Below, one piece after another: positions 7,978 to 17,865 of a DNA stretch of 64,000 nucleotides. Location of the stretch: NCBI GenBank assembly GCA_017462035.1, contig JAFTRY010000006.1, positions 1 to 64,000 of the forward strand. The letters are read 5' to 3'. The position numbers were made by a program, and so were the translations under genes. The notes under the pieces are model-generated. The model saw only the letters and a program-made list of their open reading frames with translations, had not been told where the DNA came from and ran no database searches. Source of the stretch: Clostridia bacterium (GTDB lineage: Bacteria > Bacillota > Clostridia > Oscillospirales > CAG-272). Within the stretch, counting starts at the first letter, position 1; every line of letters begins with the position of its first letter.

Positions 7978-9192
7978 TTATGCCAATTTCTTTTCCAATC
8001 TTTCGCGGATTGCCTTGATAAAACCGATGGAATTGACAGCGGTGGCGGTATAGCCCTCGCTGACCAGACCAACCAGGTCCTTAGTCATGATTCCGTCATT
8101 CAATGTATCGATGCAAGCCTCCTCCAGCTTATTCGCAAAGGAAACCAGCTCTTCGATACCGTCCAGCTCGCCTCTCTTACGGAGTGCTCCGGACCACGCG
8201 TAGATGGTTGCCATGGGGTTGGTGGAGGTATCCTCACCCTTGAGGTAGCGGTAGTAGTGCCGGGTCACGGTACCATGAGCCGCCTCATACTCGTACTTTC
8301 CGTCGGGGGAAACCAGCACCGAGGTCATCATTGCTAAGGATCCGAAGGCGGTGGATACCATATCGGACATGACGTCGCCGTCGTAGTTCTTACATGCCCA
8401 GATGTAGCCGCCCTCACTGCGGATGACTCTTGCTACTGCGTCATCGATGAGGGTATAGAAGTAGGTGATCCCTGCCTCCTCGAATTTTGCCTTATAATCT
8501 CTGTCGAAGATTTCCTGGAAGGTGAGCTTGAAGGTTTGGTCGTACTTCTTGGAGATGGTATCCTTGGTAGCGAACCAGAGGTCCTGCTTGGTATCCAGCG
8601 CGTACTGGAAGCAGGAGTGAGCGAAGGATTCAATGGAGGAATCCTTATTGTACTGACCCTGGAGCACACCGCCGCACTCAAAGTCATAAATGGTTTCACG
8701 GAACTGACTTCCGTCCTTGCCTGTGAAAAGGAGCTCTGCCTTGCCTTCACAGGGAACACGGTACTCGGTTGCCTTATACACATCGCCATAGGCATGACGG
8801 GCAATGGTAATGGGCTTCATCCAGTTGCGTACCGCGGGCTTGATCGAGTCAATGAGGATGGGAGCGCGGAACACGGTACCGTCTAAGATCGCGCGGATGG
8901 TGCCGTTGGGGCTCTTCCACATTTCGGTGAGGTTGTACTCCTCCACCCTCTGCTTATTGGGGGTGATGGTAGCACACTTGACTGCTACACCGTACTTCAG
9001 GGTGGCGTTAGCACTGTCCACGGTTACCTGGTCACGGGTCTTTTCCCGTTCCACAAGTCCCAGGTCGTAGTACTCTGTTTTCAGATCCACAAAGGGGAGC
9101 AGGAGCTCGTCCTTGATCATCTGCCACAGAATTCTGGTCATCTCGTCGCCGTCCATTTCCACCAGCGGCGTTTTCATTTGGATTTTTTTCAT
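7978..9192 (-). CDS. icd: NADP-dependent isocitrate dehydrogenase, eukaryote-like type
   Basis: A 404-residue enzyme converting isocitrate to 2-oxoglutarate and CO2. The start [23 protein letters not shown], the block [12 protein letters not shown] followed by [19 protein letters not shown], and the end segment [17 protein letters not shown] belong to the homodimeric type II family shared with mitochondrial enzymes, not the E. coli type. The substrate-binding SPNGT and the metal aspartates near DDAVA are present. It is the last gene of a minus-strand operon headed by aconitase, so the pair would supply 2-oxoglutarate for glutamate synthesis. Confidence 0.95.
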   Translation of the reverse strand: MKKIQMKTPLVEMDGDEMTRILWQMIKDELLLPFVDLKTEYYDLGLVEREKTRDQVTVDSANATLKYGVAVKCATITPNKQRVEEYNLTEMWKSPNGTIRAILDGTVFRAPILIDSIKPAVRNWMKPITIARHAYGDVYKATEYRVPCEGKAELLFTGKDGSQFRETIYDFECGGVLQGQYNKDSSIESFAHSCFQYALDTKQDLWFATKDTISKKYDQTFKLTFQEIFDRDYKAKFEEAGITYFYTLIDDAVARVIRSEGGYIWACKNYDGDVMSDMVSTAFGSLAMMTSVLVSPDGKYEYEAAHGTVTRHYYRYLKGEDTSTNPMATIYAWSGALRKRGELDGIEELVSFANKLEEACIDTLNDGIMTKDLVGLVSEGYTATAVNSIGFIKAIRERLEKKLA

Positions 9193-9246
9193 TGTTCAAT
9201 ACCTCCGAACTGTTTGAAAAAATGTAATATGATCGAAGACGGAGAA

Positions 9247-10692
9247 TTACACGTCTTGAATCAGCTGGGCAACGGTTTGCAGTGCAATCTTGAGCCGGGC
9301 ATGGAACTCCTGATCCGTCCAAAGTCTGCGGACGTTCCAGGTGCGCTCGGAAAGAGCGGATAGATTTTCCATGATCCGATTGATCTCCTGCTCGTAGGTA
9401 CACTCCCAGGAGGAGATCTGGGCACCGATGAGTCTGTCGGTGGGGGCAATGTGGATGGGATTGAGGGTAGCTACGGAATGTTCCCACCAGTGCTGCCAGT
9501 TGTACACGTTCCAAGCCATGATCTCCTCGGTGCCCCATCTGCCGTGCTTGTAGCCGGGTACGATATACAGGGGCAACCAGGAGCCGTTAATGACCTTGAA
9601 TCCGGCATCCAGCAGATCCTGAACCAAATGGTAGTGGGATTCCCACGCGATGACCACTGTATCCTTCGGCACGCGGTGAGCGCCCTTTTTGGGGAAGCCT
9701 TCCCACACGATGGGAGTTTTTCCGTAATCGAGAACCATCTGGGCGACCTTTCCCACAAAATCACTGTATAGCTCGTAAATATCGTCAATTCCGTTTTCCT
9801 TCATGTAACGAACACATTCCGAGCAGGAATTCCAGACTTTAATATTTGCCTCGTCGCCTCCAATATGGATATAGGGAGATTCGGGGAACATGTCGCAGAT
9901 CTCGCCCAAGAGAAGCTTAATAGAATCCAGAGAGGTTTGACTTCCCGCGCAAAGAATGTTGCTTGCGTTTACAACGGCACCGTCCTCGGTGATGAAGCTG
10001 GCATCGCTTCCGTTTTCCAAGTGGTTAGCGAAGTACTCTGGATAGCTTTTTACCAAGAACGCCGCGTGTCCGGGTGCCTCAAATTCGGGAACGATGATCA
10101 CGCCTCTTGCTTTCGCATAGGCGCGCATTGCTTCAATTTCTTCGAAGCTGTAATGCCGGCAATGCTCGTTCAATTTGGGCATGACACGGGAGGGAAGGGT
10201 ATAGCGTTCGTCGTCAATGAAATGCAGATGTAGGTATTTGATCTTGAGCATGAAGCAGACATCAATATATCGGTTTACAGTATATGCCGCATGCCACTCT
10301 CTTGCCAGATCCACCATCAGTGTTCTGTATTCCTTATCCGGGTAGTCCTCTATGTATGCTTTGGGACAGCTGATTCTCTCGGAGGAGACCGAGAGAGATT
10401 GGATAGCCGTAGCTATGGCGTACAGGATCCCGTCATCGTTGGAGGCGGTCAGAGTGATGCCATCGGTTGAATCAAACATATAGTGATCCTTGGGGCAAGC
10501 GGCATCGAAGTGGAGCAGAATTCCGCCGGACTCTTCTTGAATTTCGGTTTCAAACAGCTTTTCGAGGGAGGCTCGGAAGGTAGAGACGTAATCCTTCCAG
10601 GGAGCGTAATCTGTGGTAATTGCCAGAGGCAGAGTGGTAATCCCGTCCTTTAGGTCGGTATGCTTGGGGGTAGGAACGATCGTGTTAATCAT
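9247..10692 (-). CDS. Glycoside hydrolase family 20 hexosaminidase
   Basis: 481 residues starting at the ATG of MINTIVPTPKHTD, 8 bases after AAGGAG; a longer frame upstream lacks a ribosome site. The family 20 catalytic motif HIGGDEANIKVW has D280-E281 as the assisted-catalysis pair. PEFEAPGHAAF and the N-terminal non-catalytic GH20b-like domain (about residues 1-120) are also present. There is no signal peptide, so it should act on imported N-acetylhexosaminides in the cytosol. Its start overlaps the stop of the dehydrogenase gene upstream by 8 bases, which implies coupled translation. Confidence 0.88.
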   Translation of the reverse strand: MINTIVPTPKHTDLKDGITTLPLAITTDYAPWKDYVSTFRASLEKLFETEIQEESGGILLHFDAACPKDHYMFDSTDGITLTASNDDGILYAIATAIQSLSVSSERISCPKAYIEDYPDKEYRTLMVDLAREWHAAYTVNRYIDVCFMLKIKYLHLHFIDDERYTLPSRVMPKLNEHCRHYSFEEIEAMRAYAKARGVIIVPEFEAPGHAAFLVKSYPEYFANHLENGSDASFITEDGAVVNASNILCAGSQTSLDSIKLLLGEICDMFPESPYIHIGGDEANIKVWNSCSECVRYMKENGIDDIYELYSDFVGKVAQMVLDYGKTPIVWEGFPKKGAHRVPKDTVVIAWESHYHLVQDLLDAGFKVINGSWLPLYIVPGYKHGRWGTEEIMAWNVYNWQHWWEHSVATLNPIHIAPTDRLIGAQISSWECTYEQEINRIMENLSALSERTWNVRRLWTDQEFHARLKIALQTVAQLIQDV

Positions 10693-11884
10693 GGTCATTT
10701 CTCCTTGTTGAAAGAAGCATTGCGAGACGGTCTGCCGCCCGTTCGGCGTATTCCTCAAATTTGCCTTGATCTCTCAGATAGAACAGAATGGTGTAACGGT
10801 CACGCATGATGAGGGCGCGCTTGATTCCTTTTACAAGTTCTTCCCGATCTGTAACCGTGGGAGGAACCTGCATTTTGACGCAGAACTCTTCTACCGCGTC
10901 GAAATAGGGAATATATTTCTCAATCAGTTCCTTCAGGTGAGCATCCTCTGTCTCTTGAAGGAGCATTTTGTACATAATGGCAATGAGTCGAGTTGCCTCG
11001 CAAACCTCCAGACCGTGGAGGTGCGGCGGTTTACCCGCTTCTACATCGGCAAGCTCCCAGGCATGAGCCACGATGTGCTCCGAGCCCGAGGCGGGGCGGG
11101 AATTACCTGTGAAAGCCATACCCAATCCGGTGACTAAGAAGCCTTCCATGACGTTTTTGACACACTCGGGGTCTCTGTCACGGAGCTTGTAGCCGTTTTC
11201 CAAGCATTTATTGGTAGCTTCGATGACATCTGCCTTGATCTTTTCGCAGAAATACTCACCGCTGTAATCTCTTGCCAGCTCCCAGTCAAGCATGCCCGTG
11301 TATTTGCCGAACATATCGCCGATACCCGCCAGCATCATGTCATAGGGTGCTTCCTTCAAAATGTCCAAATCGCCAATGATGTACTTGGGGGTGGTTCCCT
11401 GAATGGTGCTCTTGGTTCCGTCGTGGAGGAAGGGAGTACCTGCGGAGGCGTAGCCGTCCATGGAGGGAGCGGTGCCCACCACGGCATAGGGAAGCCCCAT
11501 GCGGTAGCTTGCCAAGCGGCAAGAGTCATTGATTGTCCCCGAGCCTACCGCGAGAATCAGATCGGGTAGGGGGGAGTATTGGAAAATGTCGGACTTCGCA
11601 CCCAAGTCGTTGGCGTAAAGTATGATCTTACCCAGTGTTTGCGCGTTGGGCAATACCACCTCATCGTCTAACACAAGGCTCTGGTGGAACATGCCGTTTT
11701 CCTTCAGGATCTGTTCTACCTGTTCGCCTGCGGCACGGTAGGTGTTCCTATCTGCCACCATGTATACACGGTGGTAGTCTTTCAGAATTTCAGGGAGCTT
11801 TTGGATGGCACCCGAGGAGATCTCGTAGCCCTCCAGCGGAGCTCGATGTTCGCCCATGGCACAGTTACATGCAAACCTAATCAT
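10685..11884 (-). CDS. Glycerol-1-phosphate dehydrogenase family protein (AraM/EgsA-like)
   Basis: A 399-residue member of the iron-dependent alcohol dehydrogenase superfamily. LILAVGSGTINDSCRLASY is the nucleotide-binding GGGS-like turn. VGTAPSMDGYASAG holds the substrate-loop Asp, and the metal histidines are in SGSEHIVAHAW and PPHLHGLEV. The family reduces dihydroxyacetone phosphate to sn-glycerol-1-phosphate, and Bacillus AraM uses the product for heptaprenylglyceryl lipids. The real substrate here could be another sugar phosphate. It lies between aconitase and a hexosaminidase in one operon. Confidence 0.82.
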   Translation of the reverse strand: MIRFACNCAMGEHRAPLEGYEISSGAIQKLPEILKDYHRVYMVADRNTYRAAGEQVEQILKENGMFHQSLVLDDEVVLPNAQTLGKIILYANDLGAKSDIFQYSPLPDLILAVGSGTINDSCRLASYRMGLPYAVVGTAPSMDGYASAGTPFLHDGTKSTIQGTTPKYIIGDLDILKEAPYDMMLAGIGDMFGKYTGMLDWELARDYSGEYFCEKIKADVIEATNKCLENGYKLRDRDPECVKNVMEGFLVTGLGMAFTGNSRPASGSEHIVAHAWELADVEAGKPPHLHGLEVCEATRLIAIMYKMLLQETEDAHLKELIEKYIPYFDAVEEFCVKMQVPPTVTDREELVKGIKRALIMRDRYTILFYLRDQGKFEEYAERAADRLAMLLSTRRNDHD

Positions 11885-11924
11885 GATATTCGACCTTTCC
11901 TATCCTTAAATTTCTGAAAATTTC

Positions 11925-14168
11925 TTAATTCTCGCTGTGCTTCGCGTAATAGTTCATGAGGCATCCGCAGAGGATAATTTCCTTTTCGTCTTCGGTCAAG
12001 CCCTTGACATACAGGGTAATGTCTTCTACGTTACCGTCGGCGCGGATCACCTTGGCGGAAAACTCTTCCCGATTGGAAAGGATCGCCTCACGGATCCCTT
12101 CTATAAACACGTAGTCGCCCACCTCATAGGGGAACGCCGCCCCCTCGGGGAGAGTGAAGGGCAGAATACCCCAGTTGATACAGTTGGAGCGGTAACGCTT
12201 GGTAGCGAATTCATAGCAGATATTGGCAAAGCCGCCCAGTACCTTCTGGCAGGAAGCCGCCTGCTCACGGGCGGATCCGTCACCCGGCTTATTGGCGAAC
12301 ACGCAGGAGCCGAATTGAGTATCCTTCATCAGTTCTTCGGCATTGCCTACGGCGGAGAGGACCTTCAACAGCTCCTCGGGGTTTTCTCCGTTTCGTCTTG
12401 CTGCCTCGGTTGCCGCTACCTTCTTGGACCGTCCCACGTACTCGGGAACACGGCGGGAGAGGGCAAACTCGGACAGGCGGAGGGGGTTGGAGCGGTAAGA
12501 GGAAGTCTCGCCGGAGGGGATCAATTCGTCGGTTGTGGTAACAGGATCGTGAATGACTGCAGCAAGCTTGACGAGCAGATTGTCAGCAAGCTCGTACTGA
12601 CGGGGCCAGTCGGTGATGTTGGGACCCAGGATCAGCTCGGCGGAAGGATCTGCCTTACCAAAGCCGTAGTAGACGCGCTTCTTATATACGGAAGAATCAA
12701 AGTGATATTCATGAGGGGTGTAGTCGTAGTCCACATCGGTGGCGGCGGTGATGATACCGCCGTTCCGTGCCGTTGCGGCAATGGATCTAGCGTCCATCAG
12801 AGCCACGCCCGAAAGCTGACCCTCGCCGGGCTTAGAGCCCTCGCGGTTGGGGAAGTTGCGGGTGGTGTGACGGAGAGAAAGACCGTTGTTGGCGGGAACG
12901 TCACCCGCACCGAAGCAGGGTCCGCAGAAGGAGGGCTTGATCACCGCGCCTGCCTGTAAAAGCTCAGCGGTAACGCCGATCTTCGTAAGCTCCAGGGAAA
13001 CAGGAACACTTGTGGGGTATACCGACAGGGAGAAATAGCCGTTACCTGTGCTCTGATCCTTGAGAATAGCGGATGCCTCGTCGATGCTGTCAAACATACC
13101 GCCGGCACATCCGGCAATGATTCCCTGATCCGCCCAGACCTTTCCGTCCTTCACCTTGGAACGGAGGTCCAGGTTACATTTACCGAACTTCTTTTTTGCC
13201 TCTTCCTCGACCCCGGCGAGGATCTCGTCGGCGTGCTCCACAAACTCATGGATGGTATAGGCGTTGGAGGGGTGGAAGGGAAGGGCAATCATGGATTCCA
13301 TCTTAGAGAGATCGATCTCGATCATGGAATCGTAGTAAGCCACCTTACCGGGCTCCAGCTTCTTATATTCATCAGGTCTGCCGTGTGCCTTGTAGTGCGC
13401 CTCTACCACCTCGTCGGTTTCCCAGATGGAGGAAAGGCAGGTGGTCTCTGTGGTCATGACATCGATACCGTTTCGGAAGTCAATGGGAAGATTCTTCACG
13501 CCGGGACCCACAAATTCCAATACCTTATTCTTGACGAAGCCGTTACCAAAGGTAGCACCTACCAGGGCAATTGCTACGTCGTGGGGTCCAATTCCCTTCT
13601 TGGGGGTACCGGTCAGGTACACCAGAACGACCTCGGGAGCCTTGATATCATATGTATTTTTCAGAAGCTGCTTGACGAGCTCAGGTCCTCCCTCACCGAC
13701 GCCCATGGTTCCCAGGGCACCGTAACGGGTATGGGAGTCGGACCCCAAGATCATCTTTCCGCATCCCGCAAGCTCCTCACGGGCATAGGAATGAATGACG
13801 CTCTGATTGGCGGGAACGTAGATGCCGCCGTATTTCTTCGCTGCAGAGAGACCGAACACGTGGTCATCCTCGTTAATGGTACCGCCTACGGCGCACAGAG
13901 AATTGTGGCAGTTGGTCATGGCATAGGGAATGGGAAATTCCTTCAAGCCGCTGGCACGGGCAGTTTGAATGATGCCTACATAGGTAATATCGTGAGATAC
14001 CAGGGCATCAAACTTGATCTTTAATTCCTGATCGTTGCCGCTTACGTTATGCGCGTTCAGCACTGAATAGGCAATGGTGTTCTTTCTGGCTTCCTCGGGG
14101 GAGATCGTCGCCGCGGCGGAAACCTGTCCGTCCACCAGATAGACACCGTGAGATGTGAGTTTTACCAT
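11925..14168 (-). CDS. acnA: Aconitate hydratase family protein
   Basis: A 747-residue [4Fe-4S] hydro-lyase interconverting citrate and isocitrate. Cluster ligands are visible in FCGPCFGAGDVPANNG (CxxC) and a third candidate in GCAGGMFDS, a variant of the usual SCTNS. SDSHTRYGALGTMGVG and RNFPNREGSK are further family blocks, and the C-terminal swivel domain includes NCINWGILPF. It belongs to the shorter clostridial hydratase branch, so another hydroxy-acid substrate cannot be excluded. The isocitrate dehydrogenase in the same operon supports aconitase. It has its own sigma-A promoter upstream. Confidence 0.88.
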   Translation of the reverse strand: MVKLTSHGVYLVDGQVSAAATISPEEARKNTIAYSVLNAHNVSGNDQELKIKFDALVSHDITYVGIIQTARASGLKEFPIPYAMTNCHNSLCAVGGTINEDDHVFGLSAAKKYGGIYVPANQSVIHSYAREELAGCGKMILGSDSHTRYGALGTMGVGEGGPELVKQLLKNTYDIKAPEVVLVYLTGTPKKGIGPHDVAIALVGATFGNGFVKNKVLEFVGPGVKNLPIDFRNGIDVMTTETTCLSSIWETDEVVEAHYKAHGRPDEYKKLEPGKVAYYDSMIEIDLSKMESMIALPFHPSNAYTIHEFVEHADEILAGVEEEAKKKFGKCNLDLRSKVKDGKVWADQGIIAGCAGGMFDSIDEASAILKDQSTGNGYFSLSVYPTSVPVSLELTKIGVTAELLQAGAVIKPSFCGPCFGAGDVPANNGLSLRHTTRNFPNREGSKPGEGQLSGVALMDARSIAATARNGGIITAATDVDYDYTPHEYHFDSSVYKKRVYYGFGKADPSAELILGPNITDWPRQYELADNLLVKLAAVIHDPVTTTDELIPSGETSSYRSNPLRLSEFALSRRVPEYVGRSKKVAATEAARRNGENPEELLKVLSAVGNAEELMKDTQFGSCVFANKPGDGSAREQAASCQKVLGGFANICYEFATKRYRSNCINWGILPFTLPEGAAFPYEVGDYVFIEGIREAILSNREEFSAKVIRADGNVEDITLYVKGLTEDEKEIILCGCLMNYYAKHSEN

Positions 14169-14212
14169 AATCTTGCTCCTTATTTATCATATCCAATGAG
14201 ATTTAACATCTT

Positions 14213-14241
14213 ATTATACAACACGGGGAGAAAAAAGTCAA
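14213..14241 (-). promoter_or_regulatory. Sigma-A promoter of the acn-icd operon
   Basis: On the minus strand: TTGACT (14241-14236), 17-bp spacer, TATAAT (14218-14213). Confidence 0.85.
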
Positions 14242-14307
14242 GACGGAAAGAGCGAAAATAAGCCGGAAATTAACCGCGAAATTAGTGATTTTTTGGAGAA
14301 AATTCTC

Positions 14308-14336
14308 TTGCATTTTCTGGAAATTTGTGTTATAAT
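14308..14336 (+). promoter_or_regulatory. Sigma-A promoter of the DUF554 gene
   Basis: TTGCAT (14308-14313), 17-bp spacer, TATAAT (14331-14336), diverging from the acn promoter. Confidence 0.8.
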
Positions 14337-14394
14337 GTCTGTCAAGATCTTTCGGGGCAAAAATCCCACGAAATTTGAGGGGAAGGAGACAACG

Positions 14395-15129
14395 ATGCGA
14401 GGCTTGGGAACGCTGGTCAATGTGATCGCCATTTTATTGGGGAGCGGTTTGGGAATGCTCTGCAAGGGTGGCATGAAGGAGCACTTTCGTGATATTTTGA
14501 CCCAGGGGTGCGGACTCGCCACGGTTTTGATCGGATTATCCGGTGCCTTTGAAATGATCTTTACCGTGGAGGGAAACGGACTTCGTGCCGGAAAAATCAT
14601 GCTGATCGTTATGTCTCTTGTGCTGGGTGGACTTTTAGGGGAGGCACTGAATCTGGAAAAGGGCTTGAACACCGTAGGAGAAAAGCTGAGGAGGCTAGTT
14701 CGCGCCGGCGGAGATCACCGTTTTGTTGACGGCTTTGTAACGGCATCCTTGGTGGTATGCGTGGGAGCTATGGCTATCTGCGGCTCCCTAGAGGACGGCT
14801 TGACCGGAAATCATCAGACCCTTTTTGTCAAGTCCGTGTTGGATTTTGTGATCGTCGCGGTCTTCGCTTCGGTGTACGGGATAGGTGTGGCGTTTTCCGC
14901 CCTTTCCGTAGGGGTATTGCAGGGTGGCATCACACTGTGCGCCGTACTGATCGCTCCGTTTCTATCGGATCCCTTGATCGTGAATTTATCCGGTGTCGGA
15001 TCGGTACTGATCTTTGCTGTGGGCTTGAATCTCTTATTTCCCGGGAAATTCCGTGTTGCCAATCTTTTGCCCGCGTTGCTGATTCCGGTGTTGTATGAAT
15101 GTCTGAAGAAGCTTCCGATCTTTGGGTAA
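14395..15129 (+). CDS. DUF554 family membrane protein
   Basis: A 244-residue polytopic membrane protein of the DUF554 (YdfK-like) family. The start at 14395 has GGAAGGAG 6 bases before it; a longer upstream frame begins before the promoter and is rejected. About seven helices are visible, with conserved small-residue stretches GTLVNVIAILLGSGLGML, GLSGAF and LVLGGLLGEALNLE. The family's function is not known and no partner is obvious from the neighbours. Confidence 0.82.
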   Translation: MRGLGTLVNVIAILLGSGLGMLCKGGMKEHFRDILTQGCGLATVLIGLSGAFEMIFTVEGNGLRAGKIMLIVMSLVLGGLLGEALNLEKGLNTVGEKLRRLVRAGGDHRFVDGFVTASLVVCVGAMAICGSLEDGLTGNHQTLFVKSVLDFVIVAVFASVYGIGVAFSALSVGVLQGGITLCAVLIAPFLSDPLIVNLSGVGSVLIFAVGLNLLFPGKFRVANLLPALLIPVLYECLKKLPIFG

Positions 15130-15185
15130 CAGGACTCAAAGACCGATTGCTAATATTTTTTGAAATATGAAAGAAGAGGAGAAGA

Positions 15186-16181
15186 ATGGAAACTGTAAAA
15201 AAGTATCTTCGGCGTTATTTCTTGGATGCCATGAGCGCGATGGCACTTGGCTTATTTGCCTCACTTCTGATCGGTACGATCTTCGGTACGATCGGAAAAT
15301 ATACGGGATTGTCTTTTTTTAACGAGATCAACACCTATGCCTCTGCTGCTTCCGGTATGGCTATCGGATGTGCCATTTCAGCGGCACTGAAGGCGCATCC
15401 CTTGGTGGTATGTACCTGTGCCGTAGTCGGTAGCATCGGTTACGGTATGAACGGGGCGGGTCCTGCCGGCGCGTTCTTTGCGGTGATCGTCGCGTCTGAG
15501 ATCGGCATGCTGGTATCGAAAAAGACAAAGGTGGATATTCTGGTGACCCCCACTGTGGCATTGGTTTCCGGCTTTGCCGTTGCCAAGCTACTCTGTCCCG
15601 GTATTGCCTTCGTGATGACCGCATTAGGCAATTTTATTAACGTGGCTACCGAGCTTCGCCCCTTTCTGATGGGAGTGATCATTTCCGTGGTTGTTGGCAT
15701 CATTCTGACTCTGCCGATCTCCAGCGCGGCAATTTGTGCCAGCATCGGAATCGCCGGTCTTGCCGGCGGAGCGGCGGCAGTAGGCTGTTGCTGTCAAATG
15801 GTCGGCTTTGCCGTAATCAGCTTCCGGGAAAATCGCTGGGGCGGTGTCGTGGCTCAGGGCTTGGGCACCTCCATGCTTCAGATGGGAAATATTTGCCGTA
15901 AGCCTCAGATCTGGATCGCGCCTACTTTGGCGGCGGCAGTCTGCGGACCTCTTTCTACTATGCTCTTTAAGCTGGAGTGTGTGGGGGTTTCCGCCGGTAT
16001 GGGTACCTGCGGTCTTGTCGGTCCCATCGGAATAATTTCCGCAACTCCCAACAGTGCCATGAAGTGGATCGGGATCGTACTTCTCTGTGTGGTACTGCCC
16101 GCAATCCTTTCCTTCCTGTTCAACGAGATCCTGCGCAAGCTGGGATGGGTCAAGACCGGAGACATGAAGATCGATGCCTGA
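15186..16181 (+). CDS. PTS EIIC-like membrane protein
   Basis: A 331-residue protein with about ten hydrophobic segments rich in Gly, Ala and Cys. The blocks SAALKAHPLVV, GAGPAGAFFAV, LPISSAAIC and CGLVGPIGIIS match the PTS_EIIC_2 family, a branch of phosphotransferase permeases often found without EIIA/EIIB partners. No such partners occur here, so coupling to PEP phosphotransfer is doubtful. It follows the DUF554 gene by 56 bases, with GAAGAGGAG before the ATG, and ends at a strong terminator. Confidence 0.78.
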   Translation: METVKKYLRRYFLDAMSAMALGLFASLLIGTIFGTIGKYTGLSFFNEINTYASAASGMAIGCAISAALKAHPLVVCTCAVVGSIGYGMNGAGPAGAFFAVIVASEIGMLVSKKTKVDILVTPTVALVSGFAVAKLLCPGIAFVMTALGNFINVATELRPFLMGVIISVVVGIILTLPISSAAICASIGIAGLAGGAAAVGCCCQMVGFAVISFRENRWGGVVAQGLGTSMLQMGNICRKPQIWIAPTLAAAVCGPLSTMLFKLECVGVSAGMGTCGLVGPIGIISATPNSAMKWIGIVLLCVVLPAILSFLFNEILRKLGWVKTGDMKIDA

Positions 16182-16226
16182 GAACAACTCATCTTTGGCA
16201 ATTTAACACCGTGTATATTTCACCAA

Positions 16227-16258
16227 CCCGCGGAGGTTTATCTCTCCGCGGGCTTTTG
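16227..16258 (+). terminator. Intrinsic terminator
   Basis: CCCGCGGAG pairs with CTCCGCGGG (16244-16252), followed by CTTTTG. It ends the DUF554-EIIC unit. Confidence 0.85.
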
Positions 16259-16396
16259 TTGTTTACGGCAGCGGACTGCATAAAATCTGTAACAAATTTT
16301 TTAAGTTTTTTGAAAAAGGTAGAAAATTGTCTGTTTTTGTGTTAAAATGTTACGTATGTAGCGGATGGTGACCGTTTGAAAAAAGGGGTGAAGATA

Positions 16397-17155
16397 GTGG
16401 GAAAGAAGAAAGAAAAGGTCAAGCAGATGTTTCGGGACAAGGAACTGGAGGAGGTCAAGCACTATTCCAAGCGGACTGCCGCAACCATTCTATCAGTCGT
16501 GTCCGTTCTCACGTGTATCCTCTCTGTCTTGGGCTTCCTTTTTTTGAAGGCAAAATTTCAGGAGACCAACGTTTTACGGGATTGGATCTTTGCGCATCCC
16601 TATCTGGGAAGTGTCTTGATGATCCTTATCTCCGCCCTTCAGGTGGTAGTGGCTTTGATTCCCGGAGAGGTAGTAGAGATCGCCGCGGGCTATGCCTTCG
16701 GAACCTGGTGGGGTGCTCTGCTGTGCCTGTTCGGTATTGTGCTGGGCAGTATCTGTTCCATTCTTCTTGCTCGCCGCTTTGGCAGACGCCTGGTGGAATC
16801 CTTATATCCTAAGGAAAAACTGGATGCATTACCCATTCTTCACGAACCGAAAAAGCGAAATCCTCTGGTGGCGATTCTGTTTTTGATTCCCGGCACCCCG
16901 AAGGATCTTTTGACCTACGTCATCGGTTTGACCGAGATGAGTATTCCTCTGTATATTTTATTGACGACAGCCTGTCGGTTTCCTTCGGTGTTGATCTCTA
17001 CCATGAGCGGAGCGGCGTTGGGAGACGATCGACTTTTGAAAGCTGTTTATTTATTGATCGCTACCGGTGTGGTGAGCATCCTTGGCTATGGGGTTTATAG
17101 CTTGATCAGCAAAAAGAACGGCAAATCGAAATCAAATAAATCCAAGGAACGGTGA
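16397..17155 (+). CDS. TVP38/TMEM64 (DedA-like) family membrane protein
   Basis: 252 residues if started at the GTG at 16397, 6 bases after AAGGGGTG; an in-frame TTG at 16376 is the alternative. A basic N-terminal tail precedes about six helices. The blocks VALIPGEVVEIAAGYAFGT (residues 87-105), SICSILLARRFGR and FLIPGTPKDLLTYVIGL are those of the SNARE-associated/VTT domain. Such proteins move phospholipids or undecaprenyl phosphate across membranes or help envelope homeostasis. A lysine/serine-rich tail ends the protein. It appears monocistronic. Confidence 0.85.
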   Translation: MGKKKEKVKQMFRDKELEEVKHYSKRTAATILSVVSVLTCILSVLGFLFLKAKFQETNVLRDWIFAHPYLGSVLMILISALQVVVALIPGEVVEIAAGYAFGTWWGALLCLFGIVLGSICSILLARRFGRRLVESLYPKEKLDALPILHEPKKRNPLVAILFLIPGTPKDLLTYVIGLTEMSIPLYILLTTACRFPSVLISTMSGAALGDDRLLKAVYLLIATGVVSILGYGVYSLISKKNGKSKSNKSKER

Positions 17156-17360
17156 AAAACTGTTTAGTGAAAATGCACATCTTTTGGTTGCATATTTTGT
17201 GCACTTTTACAATTGAGACATGAATTGTTCATACTTTATACACAGGCATGTTGTAAAATATTCCCGTAAGAGAAAATCAGATGCAAGCCTTCTTCGGAAG
17301 AGACAGAGTTTTACGACTGAACCCGGAAACGGGACATGAGGAAAGGAAAGGTAATGAACA

Positions 17361-17606
17361 ATGGCTGAAAATGAAAGAAAATATGCTTATCGGGTAGAAA
17401 TTGACACGATGGAAGACGCAAAGCAGCTGGTTGCCATTTCCACAAAGCTGAAGGGTAAGATCATTTTGCAAAGCGGGAATAAATTTGCCGTGAATGCGAA
17501 GAGTCTGCTTGGCGTTATTTTGGCAAAAAAGTTGAACTGGGACGATCTGAGACTCGTCATGGACAACGATTATTATTTTGAATATCAGAGGTTCATTAAG
17601 AGCTGA
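17361..17606 (+). CDS. HPr-family protein lacking the phosphorylated histidine
   Basis: An 81-residue protein aligned with HPr through GNKFAVNAKSLLGVILAKKL, equivalent to the GKTVNLKSIMGVMSL segment of Bacillus HPr that holds regulatory Ser46. The serine is kept. The region where His15 (GIHARPA) should be reads DTMEDAKQLVAISTKL, with no histidine. It therefore cannot pass PEP-derived phosphate and is more likely a regulatory or structural HPr paralogue. GGAAAGGAAAGG precedes the ATG, and the gene stands alone. Confidence 0.78.
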   Translation: MAENERKYAYRVEIDTMEDAKQLVAISTKLKGKIILQSGNKFAVNAKSLLGVILAKKLNWDDLRLVMDNDYYFEYQRFIKS

Positions 17607-17748
17607 TGGTACGGCGCGGGAAAATTAGTCCGCGCAGACTGTGATTCAATGACTGTTTTCCTGATTTCTCTATCATTGAACAGAGCTGAATAAAAAGGAA
17701 GCGTTGCTATGGATGACATTCTGTAGTGAAGCAGTTTGGATTGAAGAA

Positions 17749-17792
17749 AAACACTTGTGACTTGCTTTTCTCGCACGTCATAAGTGTTTTTT
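17749..17792 (+). terminator. Intrinsic terminator
   Basis: AACACTTGTGAC pairs with GTCATAAGTGTT across a 15-base loop, followed by a T-run. Confidence 0.7.
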
Positions 17793-17865
17793 GTGTTGTT
17801 TGACAGGAGATCATCCTCAGAAAGAGTGCGGGCGAACATAAAAAAATAAAAATTTTTGAAAGCTC

